Positions 16,643 to 23,663 of a stretch of 23,663 nt of DNA are shown piece by piece; position 1 is the stretch's first letter; each line of letters starts with the position of its first letter. Origin of the DNA: an uncultured Porphyromonadaceae bacterium. Lineage in GTDB: Bacteria; Bacteroidota; Bacteroidia; Bacteroidales; Muribaculaceae. Where the stretch lies: NCBI GenBank assembly GCA_902491515.1, contig CABUIC010000035.1, positions 1 through 23,663 of the forward strand, given 5' to 3'. Under the pieces are notes generated by a model, which was not told the origin of the DNA, searched no databases, and saw only the letters and a program-made list of their open reading frames with translations. A program made the translations under genes and the position numbers.

Positions 16643-16714
16643 TTCAGGGGTAAAGTGGTTAGGTTCAACTTTGGTGTGCGGCATGCTCGCCGGCCCACTT
16701 TGGAATTATAAGCG

Positions 16715-16722
16715 CAAAAGTA
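16715..16722 (-). promoter_or_regulatory. predicted -7 element of the decarboxylase operon
   Basis: Read on the - strand, TACTTTTG matches TAnnTTTG. No -33 TTTG is evident at the usual spacing, consistent with an activated or weak promoter. Transcription would start near 16708. The rest of 16743-16936 holds no gene that I can see. An imperfect stem around 16873-16911 might end transcription of the small gene upstream. Confidence 0.45.
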
Positions 16723-16936
16723 CTCAAAAGTTTTGAATTATAAAAGAAGTTTTGCATATTTAGAGCCGGATTCTTGCCGGAAATGCAACGAATCCGTTAT
16801 TTTGCCCTGTGCGGTATTACGGTTGGAGCTGTTGCGTAAGCGGCAGAGAATAAACATGGACACACCGAAGCACGCCCCTTCTTTATTTTCAACGGGATAA
16901 AGGGACGGGCTCAGATACTTTTGCTATGGAGACGTG

Positions 16937-17191
16937 TTATTCTTCCGGAATGAGTCTCAGGTTTCCGCCGGCGTTTACGCGGTAACGGGCCGAGGTGCCG
17001 TCGGCCAGGTCGGTCACGCGGAAAACATAGTCCTCGATATTGAGGTTCGGGCGCTCCGAGCACTCGAAGGCGCTCTGGACGGCTTCCCGGACAGTGTTAT
17101 ATCCTGAGCCTTCGAAGGTATCGACCTTCTTGCCTTCAAGATAAAGCTCTACAAGCACATCATCCGCGGGGTGCAATCGGTTCGCGGTCAT
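16937..17191 (-). CDS. hypothetical protein, 84 residues
   Basis: Not recognised. The start at 17191 (MTANRLHPADDVLVELYLEG) is chosen because upstream in-frame sequence becomes AT-rich and loses coding character. The protein looks like a small soluble alpha/beta fold: strand (VLVELYLEGKKVDTF), helix (TVREAVQSAFECSE), strands (EDYVFRVTDLADGTSARYRVN) and a closing strand NLRLIPEE. There is no signal peptide or membrane segment. Base composition matches the GC-rich chromosome rather than the low-GC restriction unit that begins on the other side. It is transcribed away from that unit and toward the decarboxylase operon, about 295 bases from it. Confidence 0.7.
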   Translation of the reverse strand: MTANRLHPADDVLVELYLEGKKVDTFEGSGYNTVREAVQSAFECSERPNLNIEDYVFRVTDLADGTSARYRVNAGGNLRLIPEE

Positions 17192-17341
17192 AGTCGTATT
17201 CGTTTTTGTTTGGAATAAGAACGCGCCGGCGCTCCGGAAAGTTGAAAGAACGCGCGGAAATTCTGGATGGACAGATGGATTAAAATTCCGATAGAAACAC
17301 AAAAACACATAATCAGGAATCAGTCTGTGGGAAAAAATTCG

Positions 17342-17349
17342 TATCTTTG
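17342..17349 (+). promoter_or_regulatory. predicted -7 element of the restriction-modification unit
   Basis: TATCTTTG matches TAnnTTTG. No standard -33 TTTG was found. Transcription would start near 17356, 36 bases before ATG 17392. No second promoter for the methyltransferase gene alone was found. Confidence 0.5.
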
Positions 17350-17391
17350 CCTTGACTATCCATTCGAACACATTCAATCAGGTTGCCGATT

Positions 17392-18846
17392 ATGTACGCT
17401 GAATCTTTTGAGGAATCATCCTTTGACCGGAGTAATCCATTGTCAATTTTCGAATACAGCCGATTCCTTGTCGGTAAGTCGCTTCGCGGCCTACTCGGAG
17501 ACGGAGTCATTCCAAAGTGTCGAAAGGGAAAAGGGCGCCTTGGGCAGATGGTAGAGAGTCTATTCTTCAAATATGATATAAACTCCAAGCGTGAAGCAGA
17601 CTTCGATGAGGCGCATCTCGAATTGAAATGTACTCCACTGTTGCGGTCAAGAACAGACGGTTCGTTGCGAATCAAAGAAAGACTTGTATGCACGATGATT
17701 GATTATTTCGAACTTGTAGATACCAGTTTCGAGGATTCACACCTTGTAGCCAAGTGCCGATTGATGCTGCTACTGTTCTATCTTCATGCCGGTGACACCC
17801 CGGTTTATGATTTTGAATTCATTTTCAGAGTTCTTTGGAAAATTCCTGAAAAGGACTTGATTCAAATCAAGAAAGATTACGACACAATCGCGGGGAAGGT
17901 GCGCCGTGGTGAAGCTCATCTGCTTTCGGAGGGTGATACCCTTTATCTGGGAGCATGTAGAAAAGGGCAGAAAGGAGACCAACTCCAAGCACAGCCTTTT
18001 TCTACTGAAAAAGCCAATAAGCGGGCTTTCAGTCTTAAACCGGCATACATGAGATACCTTCTTGGGCACGTCGTTGATTCCGGACGGAACTATTACACCA
18101 ATTATACGGAAAAAGGAAGCGTAGGATTTGAGTTGGTGTCTTCCGGCGAGTTGAGAGACCGCGGTTTCGAGAATGTGATTCTGCATAGGTTCAACGTTTT
18201 CCTTGGGCTTGACTATACTGAAATATGTGACAGGCTTGGTGTGGATCCTCATCAGTCAAAATGCAAGTATGCAGATGTGTGCGGGCTCATAGCCTCCAAT
18301 GGTGTCAGCAAACGTCTTGCCAAGGCTGAGGAATTTGAGAAATCTGGCATAGTCATGAAAACAATCAGACTAAGGGAAAACGGAATGCCAAAGGAAGCAA
18401 TGTCGTTCAAAAACATAGATTATTGTGAAATTCTTGAGAATGACGAGTGGACAGAGTCTGAGCTCTACGAGATTGTCACCACCCGCTTCCTGTTCGTTGT
18501 GTTCAGGCCGGTAAAGGGGCGCACAATCACGGTGCACAACAATGCGACAGGCGAGGATTCAACAGAGGAGTGCTTTGTACTTGACAAGGCGTTTTTCTGG
18601 ACGATGCCTCCTGATGACATTGAAGCGGCGAAAAAATACTGGGAACATATTCGCAAGAATGTCCGAGACAACAACATAAATTTGGATGCATTCTGGAGCA
18701 TAAGCGACCGTAAAAAATTCCATGTTAGGCCCAAGGCGACAAACAAGGCACAATTGACAGTCAATCCTAATGGCGGGATGTGCGAGAAATACTGCTACTG
18801 GTTCAATCAGGACTACATCAAAAGTATAATTGATTCAAACAACTAA
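17392..18846 (+). CDS. type II restriction endonuclease, Sau3AI/MutH-like
   Basis: This 484-residue protein matches the two-domain plan of Sau3AI, a GATC-cutting enzyme related to the repair nuclease MutH. The N-terminal catalytic domain has GRLGQMVE (Glu55), ADFDEAHLELK with Asp70, Glu77 and Lys79, and the KERLV block at about 95-99. The D-x6-E-x-K spacing is that of MutH (D70, E77, K79). The C-terminal MutH-like DNA-binding domain includes MKTIRLRENGMPKEAMSF at about 322-339, a family signature. I use ATG 17392. A TTG three codons earlier is less likely. The paired C5-methyltransferase starts two bases after its stop. GATC is the likely target by family. Lower GC than both flanks suggests transfer. 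Confidence 0.88.
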   Translation: MYAESFEESSFDRSNPLSIFEYSRFLVGKSLRGLLGDGVIPKCRKGKGRLGQMVESLFFKYDINSKREADFDEAHLELKCTPLLRSRTDGSLRIKERLVCTMIDYFELVDTSFEDSHLVAKCRLMLLLFYLHAGDTPVYDFEFIFRVLWKIPEKDLIQIKKDYDTIAGKVRRGEAHLLSEGDTLYLGACRKGQKGDQLQAQPFSTEKANKRAFSLKPAYMRYLLGHVVDSGRNYYTNYTEKGSVGFELVSSGELRDRGFENVILHRFNVFLGLDYTEICDRLGVDPHQSKCKYADVCGLIASNGVSKRLAKAEEFEKSGIVMKTIRLRENGMPKEAMSFKNIDYCEILENDEWTESELYEIVTTRFLFVVFRPVKGRTITVHNNATGEDSTEECFVLDKAFFWTMPPDDIEAAKKYWEHIRKNVRDNNINLDAFWSISDRKKFHVRPKATNKAQLTVNPNGGMCEKYCYWFNQDYIKSIIDSNN

Positions 18847-18848
18847 AA

Positions 18849-20183
18849 ATGTACGAGGCTACAAAAGATACTACACACCATGTGCTTTGCGAACCTGTCG
18901 CGGAATACAGCAGCAAATGTAGACAACTGTCGCTGTTTGAAGACTCTGGGCCGGAAAAGTCGGAGGGCGATGTTTGTGTTATTGAGCTTTTTGCGGGTGT
19001 CGGGGGGTTTCGGATAGGCCTTGAGAGAGCCTCCGAACGGTTTAAGACCGTGTGGAATAACCAATGGGAGCCGTCTACAAAACGTCAGGACGCCTCCATT
19101 ATCTACTGTAGGGAATTCGGCGAGGCAGGGCATTCGAATGTTGATATCAACATGGTGTCGGTCAATGAGATTCCTGACGCAGACTTGCTTGTTGGTGGAT
19201 TCCCATGTCAGGATTACTCCGTTGCTACCACTCTCAAAAATTCGGGAGGAATCGAAGGCAAAAAAGGAGTGCTTTGGTGGCAGATTCACAGAATCCTCAA
19301 AACTCACCGGAATCCTCCGCCATATATGATACTTGAAAATGTTGACAGACTTCTTGGCTCGCCTGCGATACAGCGGGGTCGCGATTTTGCCATTATCCTT
19401 GCATCTCTTTCGGACCTCGGGTACTGTGTGGAATGGAGAGTGGTAAACGCCGCGGAATACGGTATGCCTCAAAGACGGCGTCGTACTTATATGTTTGCGT
19501 TTAAGGCAGACAGTCCAATTGCTGATTCAGTTGTATCGCCTGCGCAATGGATAGAGAAGGATGGTATCATGGCTAAGGCGTTTCCTGCCAATACTTCCGA
19601 AAAAGCTGTTTCGACTTTCAGAATTTATGGTGACCTTTCGACGATATCCGCCACATTCAATAAGGGCAAGACGAAATCGCCTTTCCTAAACTCCGGCCTT
19701 ATGATGGGCCGGATTGTCACTACAGAGGTGCTGACTTCCTGCTATGCAGGACCTTGTATTACACTCGGAGATATCCTTGTGCCTGAACATGACGTACCGG
19801 ACGAATACTTCATAGCAGAAGAGGATGTTCCGAAATGGGCATATGCAAAGGGCGGAAAATCAGAAAAGAGGATAAATAAGGCCACTGGCTTCGAATATAA
19901 TTATTCCGAAGGAGCGATGGCTTTTCCAGACCGGACAGATATGCCATCACGCACTGTAATTACCGGTGAAGGCGGCGGTTCCCCTTCGCGCTTTAAGCAT
20001 GTAATCCAGACTCCTTCAGGACGCTATCGTAGGCTTGTGCCCGTCGAGTTAGAGAGGCTGAATATGTTCCCAGACAACCATACGTATGGAGCTACCGATG
20101 TGCGGCGCGCATTTCTTATGGGTAACGCATTGGTAACGGGCATAGTGGAAAAAATCGGTCTGGAATTTCTTAAACGAAAATGA
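18849..20183 (+). CDS. C5-cytosine DNA methyltransferase
   Basis: This 444-residue protein methylates cytosine to protect host DNA from the upstream nuclease. Motif order is complete: I, ELFAGVGGFRIGLE (Glu46-Phe54) for S-adenosylmethionine; IV, GGFPCQDYS with catalytic Cys120; VI, ILENVDRLL with Glu163; VIII, MPQRRRRTYMFAF (Gln208 onward); a target-recognition region at about 225-395; IX, RLVPVELERLNMFPDN; X, AFLMGNALVTGIVEKIG. The first ~40 residues are an extra N-terminal extension. The start is two bases after the nuclease stop, so translation is probably coupled. Pairing with a Sau3AI-like nuclease suggests it modifies the C of GATC. GC is low as in the nuclease gene. No controller gene is visible. 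Confidence 0.94.
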   Translation: MYEATKDTTHHVLCEPVAEYSSKCRQLSLFEDSGPEKSEGDVCVIELFAGVGGFRIGLERASERFKTVWNNQWEPSTKRQDASIIYCREFGEAGHSNVDINMVSVNEIPDADLLVGGFPCQDYSVATTLKNSGGIEGKKGVLWWQIHRILKTHRNPPPYMILENVDRLLGSPAIQRGRDFAIILASLSDLGYCVEWRVVNAAEYGMPQRRRRTYMFAFKADSPIADSVVSPAQWIEKDGIMAKAFPANTSEKAVSTFRIYGDLSTISATFNKGKTKSPFLNSGLMMGRIVTTEVLTSCYAGPCITLGDILVPEHDVPDEYFIAEEDVPKWAYAKGGKSEKRINKATGFEYNYSEGAMAFPDRTDMPSRTVITGEGGGSPSRFKHVIQTPSGRYRRLVPVELERLNMFPDNHTYGATDVRRAFLMGNALVTGIVEKIGLEFLKRK

Positions 20184-20227
20184 GACATGACGAGACACGA
20201 CCCTTCGAAGAATTTTTAGGAACGTTT

Positions 20228-20259
20228 TTTGCTTAAATTGCGGGGATTTATTAATTTTG
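20228..20259 (+). promoter_or_regulatory. predicted yraN promoter, placing transcription start at the ATG
   Basis: TTTG at 20228-20231, 20 bases, then TAATTTTG at 20252-20259. If the last G is -7, transcription starts at 20266, the A of the yraN start codon, which would give a leaderless message. Confidence 0.65.
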
Positions 20260-20265
20260 CGGTGT

Positions 20266-20634
20266 ATGGCCGAACACAATTTCATCGGAAAGTGGGGCGA
20301 GGACCTTGCCGTCGATTACCTCGTAGGGAAAGGTTATGCCATTCTCGAGCGCAACTGGCGGCTCGGGCATCTCGAAATCGACATCGTGGCGATGAAGGAT
20401 GACCGCGTGGCTTTCGTGGAGGTGAAAACCCGCGTCAATCCCGACGACGACCCCATCGAGGCTGTCGACCGCAGGAAGATGATGCACATGATCCGCGCGG
20501 CAAACGCCTATTTCTCGGCCACGAAGCTGCCGCACGACCCCCAGTTCGACATAATCGGCATCTCGGGCACTCCCGAGGACTACACCCTCGAGCACATCCC
20601 CGATGCCTTCCTTCCTCCGCTGAAATCCTATTAG
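20266..20634 (+). CDS. yraN: YraN family protein (UPF0102, endonuclease-like fold)
   Basis: This 122-residue cytoplasmic protein has the restriction-endonuclease-like fold of UPF0102. The opening MAEHNFIGKWGEDLAVDYLV is family-typical and fixes the start at 20266. Catalytic-type residues are visible: Glu12 (KWGED), Asp39 (HLEIDIVA), and Glu52 with Lys54 (FVEVKTR). The family is widespread beside housekeeping genes, and its role is unsettled, with DNA or RNA processing proposed. GC-rich composition resumes here after the restriction unit. It begins a run of three closely spaced genes (gaps of 23 and 6 bases). Confidence 0.92.
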   Translation: MAEHNFIGKWGEDLAVDYLVGKGYAILERNWRLGHLEIDIVAMKDDRVAFVEVKTRVNPDDDPIEAVDRRKMMHMIRAANAYFSATKLPHDPQFDIIGISGTPEDYTLEHIPDAFLPPLKSY

Positions 20635-20657
20635 TCTCGCAATCAACTCATAAGACA

Positions 20658-22463
20658 ATGACAAACATACACTCAGAACGCATAGAGGCCCTCAGACGCC
20701 GCATGGCGGCCGAAGGCCTTGACGCCGTAATCATTCCGCAGGCCGACCCTCACGCCAGCGAATACATCACCTCGCGCTGGCAGACGCGCCGCTGGTTCTC
20801 CGGGTTTACCGGCTCGGCCGGCGACCTCGTGGTCACCGCCGACGCGGCCCTTCTATGGACCGACTCGCGCTACTTCCTTCAGGCCGCCCGTCAGCTCGAA
20901 GGTTCCGGCATCCTTCTCATGAAGGACGGTCTGGCCTCCACGCCGTCGATTTCCGAATACCTCAAGTCGCATCCCGGGCGTTTCCACGCCGTGGGCGTTG
21001 ACGGCATGATGTTCAGCATCCGCGCTGTTGACACCCTCGCCGGGGAGCTTGCCGCCGAGGGAATCGCCCTGAGAACCGATTTCGACCCGGCCGAAGGTCT
21101 CTGGCCCGACCGTCCCGCCCTTCCCGAAGGCAAGCTCTTCCTCCATGACGAGAAGTACTCCGGCGCGTCTGCGGCTTCGAAAATCGAACTCATGCGCGAG
21201 AGAGCGCGCGCCGAGAAGGCCGACGCGCTTCTGTTCTCGGCCCTGGACGAGGTGGCGTGGATTCTGAACATACGCTCGAGCGATGTCAAGCACAATCCCG
21301 TGGCCATCTCCTATTTATATATCGACGCCAGCGAGGGCGGCAAGGCCGTGTTCTTCGTCAGCCCCGCGAAGATGACTCCCGAGGTGGAGAAGTATCTCGC
21401 GGCGCAGGACGTGGAAATCCGTCCCTACGACTCTCTTCCCGACTTCCTGCGCGGATTACCCGGGGACGTGCGCGTACGCGTTGAGGCCGCGCGCACCACA
21501 GGCGCCGTCCGCGACATCCTCGGTTCCAGGGCAATCCTCGCGCAGTCGTCGCCCGCCGCTCTCCCCAAGGCATGCAAGAACGAGGTCCAGCTTGCCGGAA
21601 TCCGCCGCGCCATGGTGCGCGACGGTGTGGCCATGTGCCGCAGCCTCCGGGAAATCGAGGACCGCATTGCGGCCGGAATCCGCACCACGGAGCTTGACGT
21701 TGATGCCATCCTCCACCGCCACCGCTCTTCTTCCCCGGCTTTCTTCGACGAAAGCTTCGGCACCATCGCCGGTTACGGCCCTCACGGCGCCATCGTCCAT
21801 TACGAGGCTGACGAGGAGTCGTCGGCGGTACTGGAACCGCACGGCCTACTGCTCATCGACTCCGGCGCTCAGTACCCCGACGCCACAACCGACCTGACGC
21901 GCACCATCTGCCTGGGCACACCCACCGCGGAGGAGCGTCACGACTTCACCCTCGTGATGAAGGGCCACATAGCCCTCGCGCGGATGATTTTCCCGGACGA
22001 CACCCGCGGCGCGCAGCTCGACGCCATCGCCCGCCAGTTCCTCTGGCGCGAGGGAATGAGCTATCTCCACGGCACGGGCCATGGGGTAGGGCAGTTCCTC
22101 GGCTGCCATGAAGGTCCGCAGAGTATCCGCCTGAACTATGTGGACGTAGCCCTGCAGCCCGGCATGATCGTCTCCAACGAGCCGGGTCTCTACAAGGAAG
22201 GAGTCCACGGCATCCGCTGCGAGAACCTCGTGCTTTGCGTTCCGGCCATGGAAACGGAATTCGGGCGTTTCCTGCGCTTCGAGACGCTCACACTCTGTCC
22301 CTTTGAGCCTGCGCTGTTCGAGACGGAAATCATGACCGACGAGGAACTCGAATGGCTCAACGACTATCAGGCCCGCGTGCGCGAGCTCCTGACCCCCGAA
22401 CTCGACAAGTCCACGGCAGAATGGCTCGCAGAAAAGACCCGCCCAATATCCCGTAAACAATAA
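20658..22463 (+). CDS. pepP: aminopeptidase P family protein (M24, Xaa-Pro aminopeptidase)
   Basis: This 601-residue protein matches the three-domain, roughly 600-residue form of aminopeptidase P: two creatinase-N-like domains (about 1-145 and 150-300) and a C-terminal M24 catalytic domain. The five metal ligands of the pita-bread fold are present: Asp401 (LIDSGAQ), Asp412 (TTDLTRT), His475 (GTGHGVGQF), Glu508 (SNEPGLY) and Glu522 (RCENLV), with His471 nearby. It removes the N-terminal residue when proline is second, using two metal ions, probably Mn. No signal peptide is seen, so it is cytoplasmic. It lies 23 bases after yraN and 6 before the carbonic anhydrase-like gene. Confidence 0.95.
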   Translation: MTNIHSERIEALRRRMAAEGLDAVIIPQADPHASEYITSRWQTRRWFSGFTGSAGDLVVTADAALLWTDSRYFLQAARQLEGSGILLMKDGLASTPSISEYLKSHPGRFHAVGVDGMMFSIRAVDTLAGELAAEGIALRTDFDPAEGLWPDRPALPEGKLFLHDEKYSGASAASKIELMRERARAEKADALLFSALDEVAWILNIRSSDVKHNPVAISYLYIDASEGGKAVFFVSPAKMTPEVEKYLAAQDVEIRPYDSLPDFLRGLPGDVRVRVEAARTTGAVRDILGSRAILAQSSPAALPKACKNEVQLAGIRRAMVRDGVAMCRSLREIEDRIAAGIRTTELDVDAILHRHRSSSPAFFDESFGTIAGYGPHGAIVHYEADEESSAVLEPHGLLLIDSGAQYPDATTDLTRTICLGTPTAEERHDFTLVMKGHIALARMIFPDDTRGAQLDAIARQFLWREGMSYLHGTGHGVGQFLGCHEGPQSIRLNYVDVALQPGMIVSNEPGLYKEGVHGIRCENLVLCVPAMETEFGRFLRFETLTLCPFEPALFETEIMTDEELEWLNDYQARVRELLTPELDKSTAEWLAEKTRPISRKQ

Positions 22464-22469
22464 ACAGCA

Positions 22470-23018
22470 ATGCAGCAAGGAACAATCATACCCGTGCGCG
22501 GCTTTACGCCCGAGCTCGGCAAGGACTGCTTCGTGGCCCCCGGGGCGTGCATCATCGGTGATGTACGCATCGGCGACGAATGCTCCATCTGGTTCAACAC
22601 TGTCCTGCGCGGCGATGTCAACTCCATTCGCATCGGCAACCGCGTGAACATCCAGGACGGAAGCGTGCTCCACACGCTCTATCAGAAATCCACGATTGAA
22701 ATCGGCGACGATGTGTCGATAGGCCACAACGTTACCATCCACGGCGCGAAAATCCGCCCGTTCGCCCTCGTCGGAATGGGCGCCGTGGTGATGGACGATG
22801 CCGAGGTTGGCGAGGGGGCCATCGTAGCCGCCGGTGCCGTGGTACTTTCACGGACAAAAATCGGGCCCAACGAGTTGTGGGCCGGGGCGCCCGCAAAGTT
22901 CATCAAGATGGTCGATCCGGCGCAGTCCAGAGAAATCAATGTGAAAATCGCCAGAAACTATCTTATGTACTCCAAATGGTACGATACCCCGGAAATCGAC
23001 CCTACTTTGGAGGGATGA
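22470..23018 (+). CDS. gamma-carbonic anhydrase family protein (YrdA/CaiE-like)
   Basis: This 182-residue protein folds as a left-handed beta-helix with hexapeptide repeats (IIGDVRIGDECSIWFNTVLRG, VNIQDGSVLH, IEIGDDVSIGHNVTIHG). The three metal-binding histidines are in place: His68, His86 and His91, with the H-x4-H pair as in Cam. The C-terminal helix (REINVKIARNYLMYSKWY) is typical. It lacks the long N-terminal acidic loop of Cam, like most YrdA proteins, so carbonic anhydrase activity is possible but not certain. It starts six bases after the pepP stop and is probably cotranscribed. Confidence 0.93.
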   Translation: MQQGTIIPVRGFTPELGKDCFVAPGACIIGDVRIGDECSIWFNTVLRGDVNSIRIGNRVNIQDGSVLHTLYQKSTIEIGDDVSIGHNVTIHGAKIRPFALVGMGAVVMDDAEVGEGAIVAAGAVVLSRTKIGPNELWAGAPAKFIKMVDPAQSREINVKIARNYLMYSKWYDTPEIDPTLEG

Positions 23019-23041
23019 GGCAAAAAAAGTTGCTATAAAGT

Positions 23042-23072
23042 TTTGTCATATAAAAAAATGTTACTAATTTTG
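23042..23072 (+). promoter_or_regulatory. predicted rpsU promoter
   Basis: TTTG at 23042-23045, 19 bases, then TAATTTTG at 23065-23072: a full Bacteroidota match. Transcription near 23079 leaves a 42-base leader before ATG 23121. Confidence 0.72.
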
Positions 23073-23120
23073 CCCCGCTAAACCAAGCAGACAATTAAAA
23101 TCAAACTTCATACCTCAAAA

Positions 23121-23312
23121 ATGATTATCGTACAAGTAAAAGAAGGCGACAACATCGAACGCGCTCTCAAAAAGTTCAAGCGTAAATTTGAAAAGACCGG
23201 CATTGTAAAGGAACTTCGTAGCCGTCAGGCATTTCAGAAGCCCTCTGTAACGAACCGCAAGAAAATGATGAAGGCGGTTTACGTTCAGAAGCTCCGCGCC
23301 GTCGAGGAATAA
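23121..23312 (+). CDS. rpsU: 30S ribosomal protein S21
   Basis: This 63-residue basic protein matches S21 throughout: MIIVQVKEGDNIERALKKFK, then KFEKTGIVKELRSRQAFQKPS and a Lys/Arg-rich helical tail. S21 sits by the 3' end of 16S rRNA on the small subunit. Bacteroidota ribosomes sequester the anti-Shine-Dalgarno region with S21 among the proteins involved, which fits the lack of clear ribosome binding sites in this window. It has its own promoter and is followed by structured sequence and a terminator. The usual downstream neighbours (recombinase, hpf, tRNAs) are not seen before the window ends. Confidence 0.96.
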   Translation: MIIVQVKEGDNIERALKKFKRKFEKTGIVKELRSRQAFQKPSVTNRKKMMKAVYVQKLRAVEE

Positions 23313-23332
23313 TCTCCTTCCCCCGCACTTCA

Positions 23333-23384
23333 ACGACAAATATAAGCGTCAGCCGGCATCTCAGCCGACAGACGCGTTTGTCGT
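23333..23384 (+). ncRNA. nested hairpin in the rpsU 3' region
   Basis: ACGACAAA (23333-23340) pairs with TTTGTCGT (23377-23384), GCGTC (23346-23350) with GACGC (23371-23375), and CGGC (23354-23357) with GCCG (23364-23367), forming one long interrupted stem. No T run follows, so it is not a standard terminator. A second small stem, GGGTG/CACCC, lies at about 23395-23409. It may be a 3' UTR structure or part of a small RNA. Confidence 0.45.
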
Positions 23385-23459
23385 ATCTATACGTGGGTGT
23401 ATACCACCCGCTTTACTTCATAACGCGAGTTCGGGATAAGCAATCCCCCAAGAAAGTTG

Positions 23460-23492
23460 AATCGGCAACCTGAAAAAGTTGCCGATTCTTTT
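23460..23492 (+). terminator. rho-independent terminator downstream of rpsU
   Basis: AATCGGCAAC (23460-23469) pairs perfectly with GTTGCCGATT (23478-23487) around an A-rich loop, followed by CTTTT. This is a strong intrinsic terminator about 150 bases after the rpsU stop. Confidence 0.88.
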
Positions 23493-23663
23493 GGTAATAT
23501 TACTGATATGTAGGGATATTCAGTTAATGGCCTCAAACGCACTTAGGGAGAATGGCTAAGAATGGCGTATACGGAGATGGGTGTTGGTCGGGCTGCGATT
23601 TTTGGGTTCTCAGACGGTAAAAACTGTCAATGTAGCAACACAGGGATATGACGGGTCGGCCCC
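23493..23663. other. unexplained sequence at the right edge
   Basis: No gene is supported here. A short frame on the - strand is open from the edge (23661) to a stop ending at 23533, about 42 codons. A + strand mini-frame starting near 23551 (MAKNGVYGDG) has 22 codons. Neither resembles a family I know. It may be the end of a gene or element that lies outside the window. Confidence 0.3.

Noticed and set aside
23385..23460. Possible tRNA downstream of rpsU
   Set aside because: GTTCG at about 23429 looks like a T-loop, but no acceptor, D or anticodon stems can be built around it.

Overview
The window looks like a chromosomal segment from a GC-rich member of the Bacteroidales, most like Muribaculaceae or relatives. 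The evidence is the recurrent Bacteroidota promoter signature (TTTG, about 19-20 bases, TAnnTTTG) upstream of several genes, lipoprotein signals, a TPR/membrane/HTH regulator next to a DUF3244-like secreted protein, and a methylmalonyl-CoA decarboxylase operon carrying a lamin-tail/OadG fusion. The lineage call rests on gene content and style, not on a search.

Region 1 (1-6400) is a three-gene tripartite efflux operon on the + strand: lipoprotein adaptor, RND pump, outer-membrane lipoprotein channel. It ends in a strong terminator. The pump carries an extra hydrophobic insert between its two halves.

Region 2 (6400-10550) is an accessory stretch. A TPR-type membrane regulator is broken by a frameshift at a run of seven A. 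It is followed by a small DUF3244-like secreted protein, a small outer-membrane beta-barrel gene and an unrecognised gene with its own apparent frameshift. The sequence is clearly AT-rich from about 6695 to about 8520, and both edges fall inside genes. Two pairs of inverted, self-palindromic GC-rich repeats lie in the intergenic gaps.

Region 3 (10560-11461) is an LpxA-family acyltransferase away from other lipid A genes, ending at a bidirectional terminator.

Region 4 (16642-11485, - strand) is a compact operon: Lrp/AsnC regulator, methylmalonyl-CoA epimerase, carboxyltransferase, lamin-tail/OadG fusion, biotin carrier and OadB. Together these make a Na+-pumping methylmalonyl-CoA decarboxylase, the last energy-conserving part of the succinate-propionate route. 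An unrecognised 84-residue gene lies upstream.

Region 5 (17340-20183) is a low-GC type II restriction-modification unit: a Sau3AI/MutH-like nuclease with D70/E77/K79, then a C5-cytosine methyltransferase two bases downstream. It looks inserted between ordinary genes.

Region 6 (20228-23663) holds housekeeping genes: yraN, an M24 aminopeptidase P, a gamma-carbonic anhydrase-like protein and rpsU. Structured non-coding sequence and a strong terminator follow. The last ~170 bases are unexplained. No tRNA, rRNA, CRISPR array, transposase or integrase was recognised.
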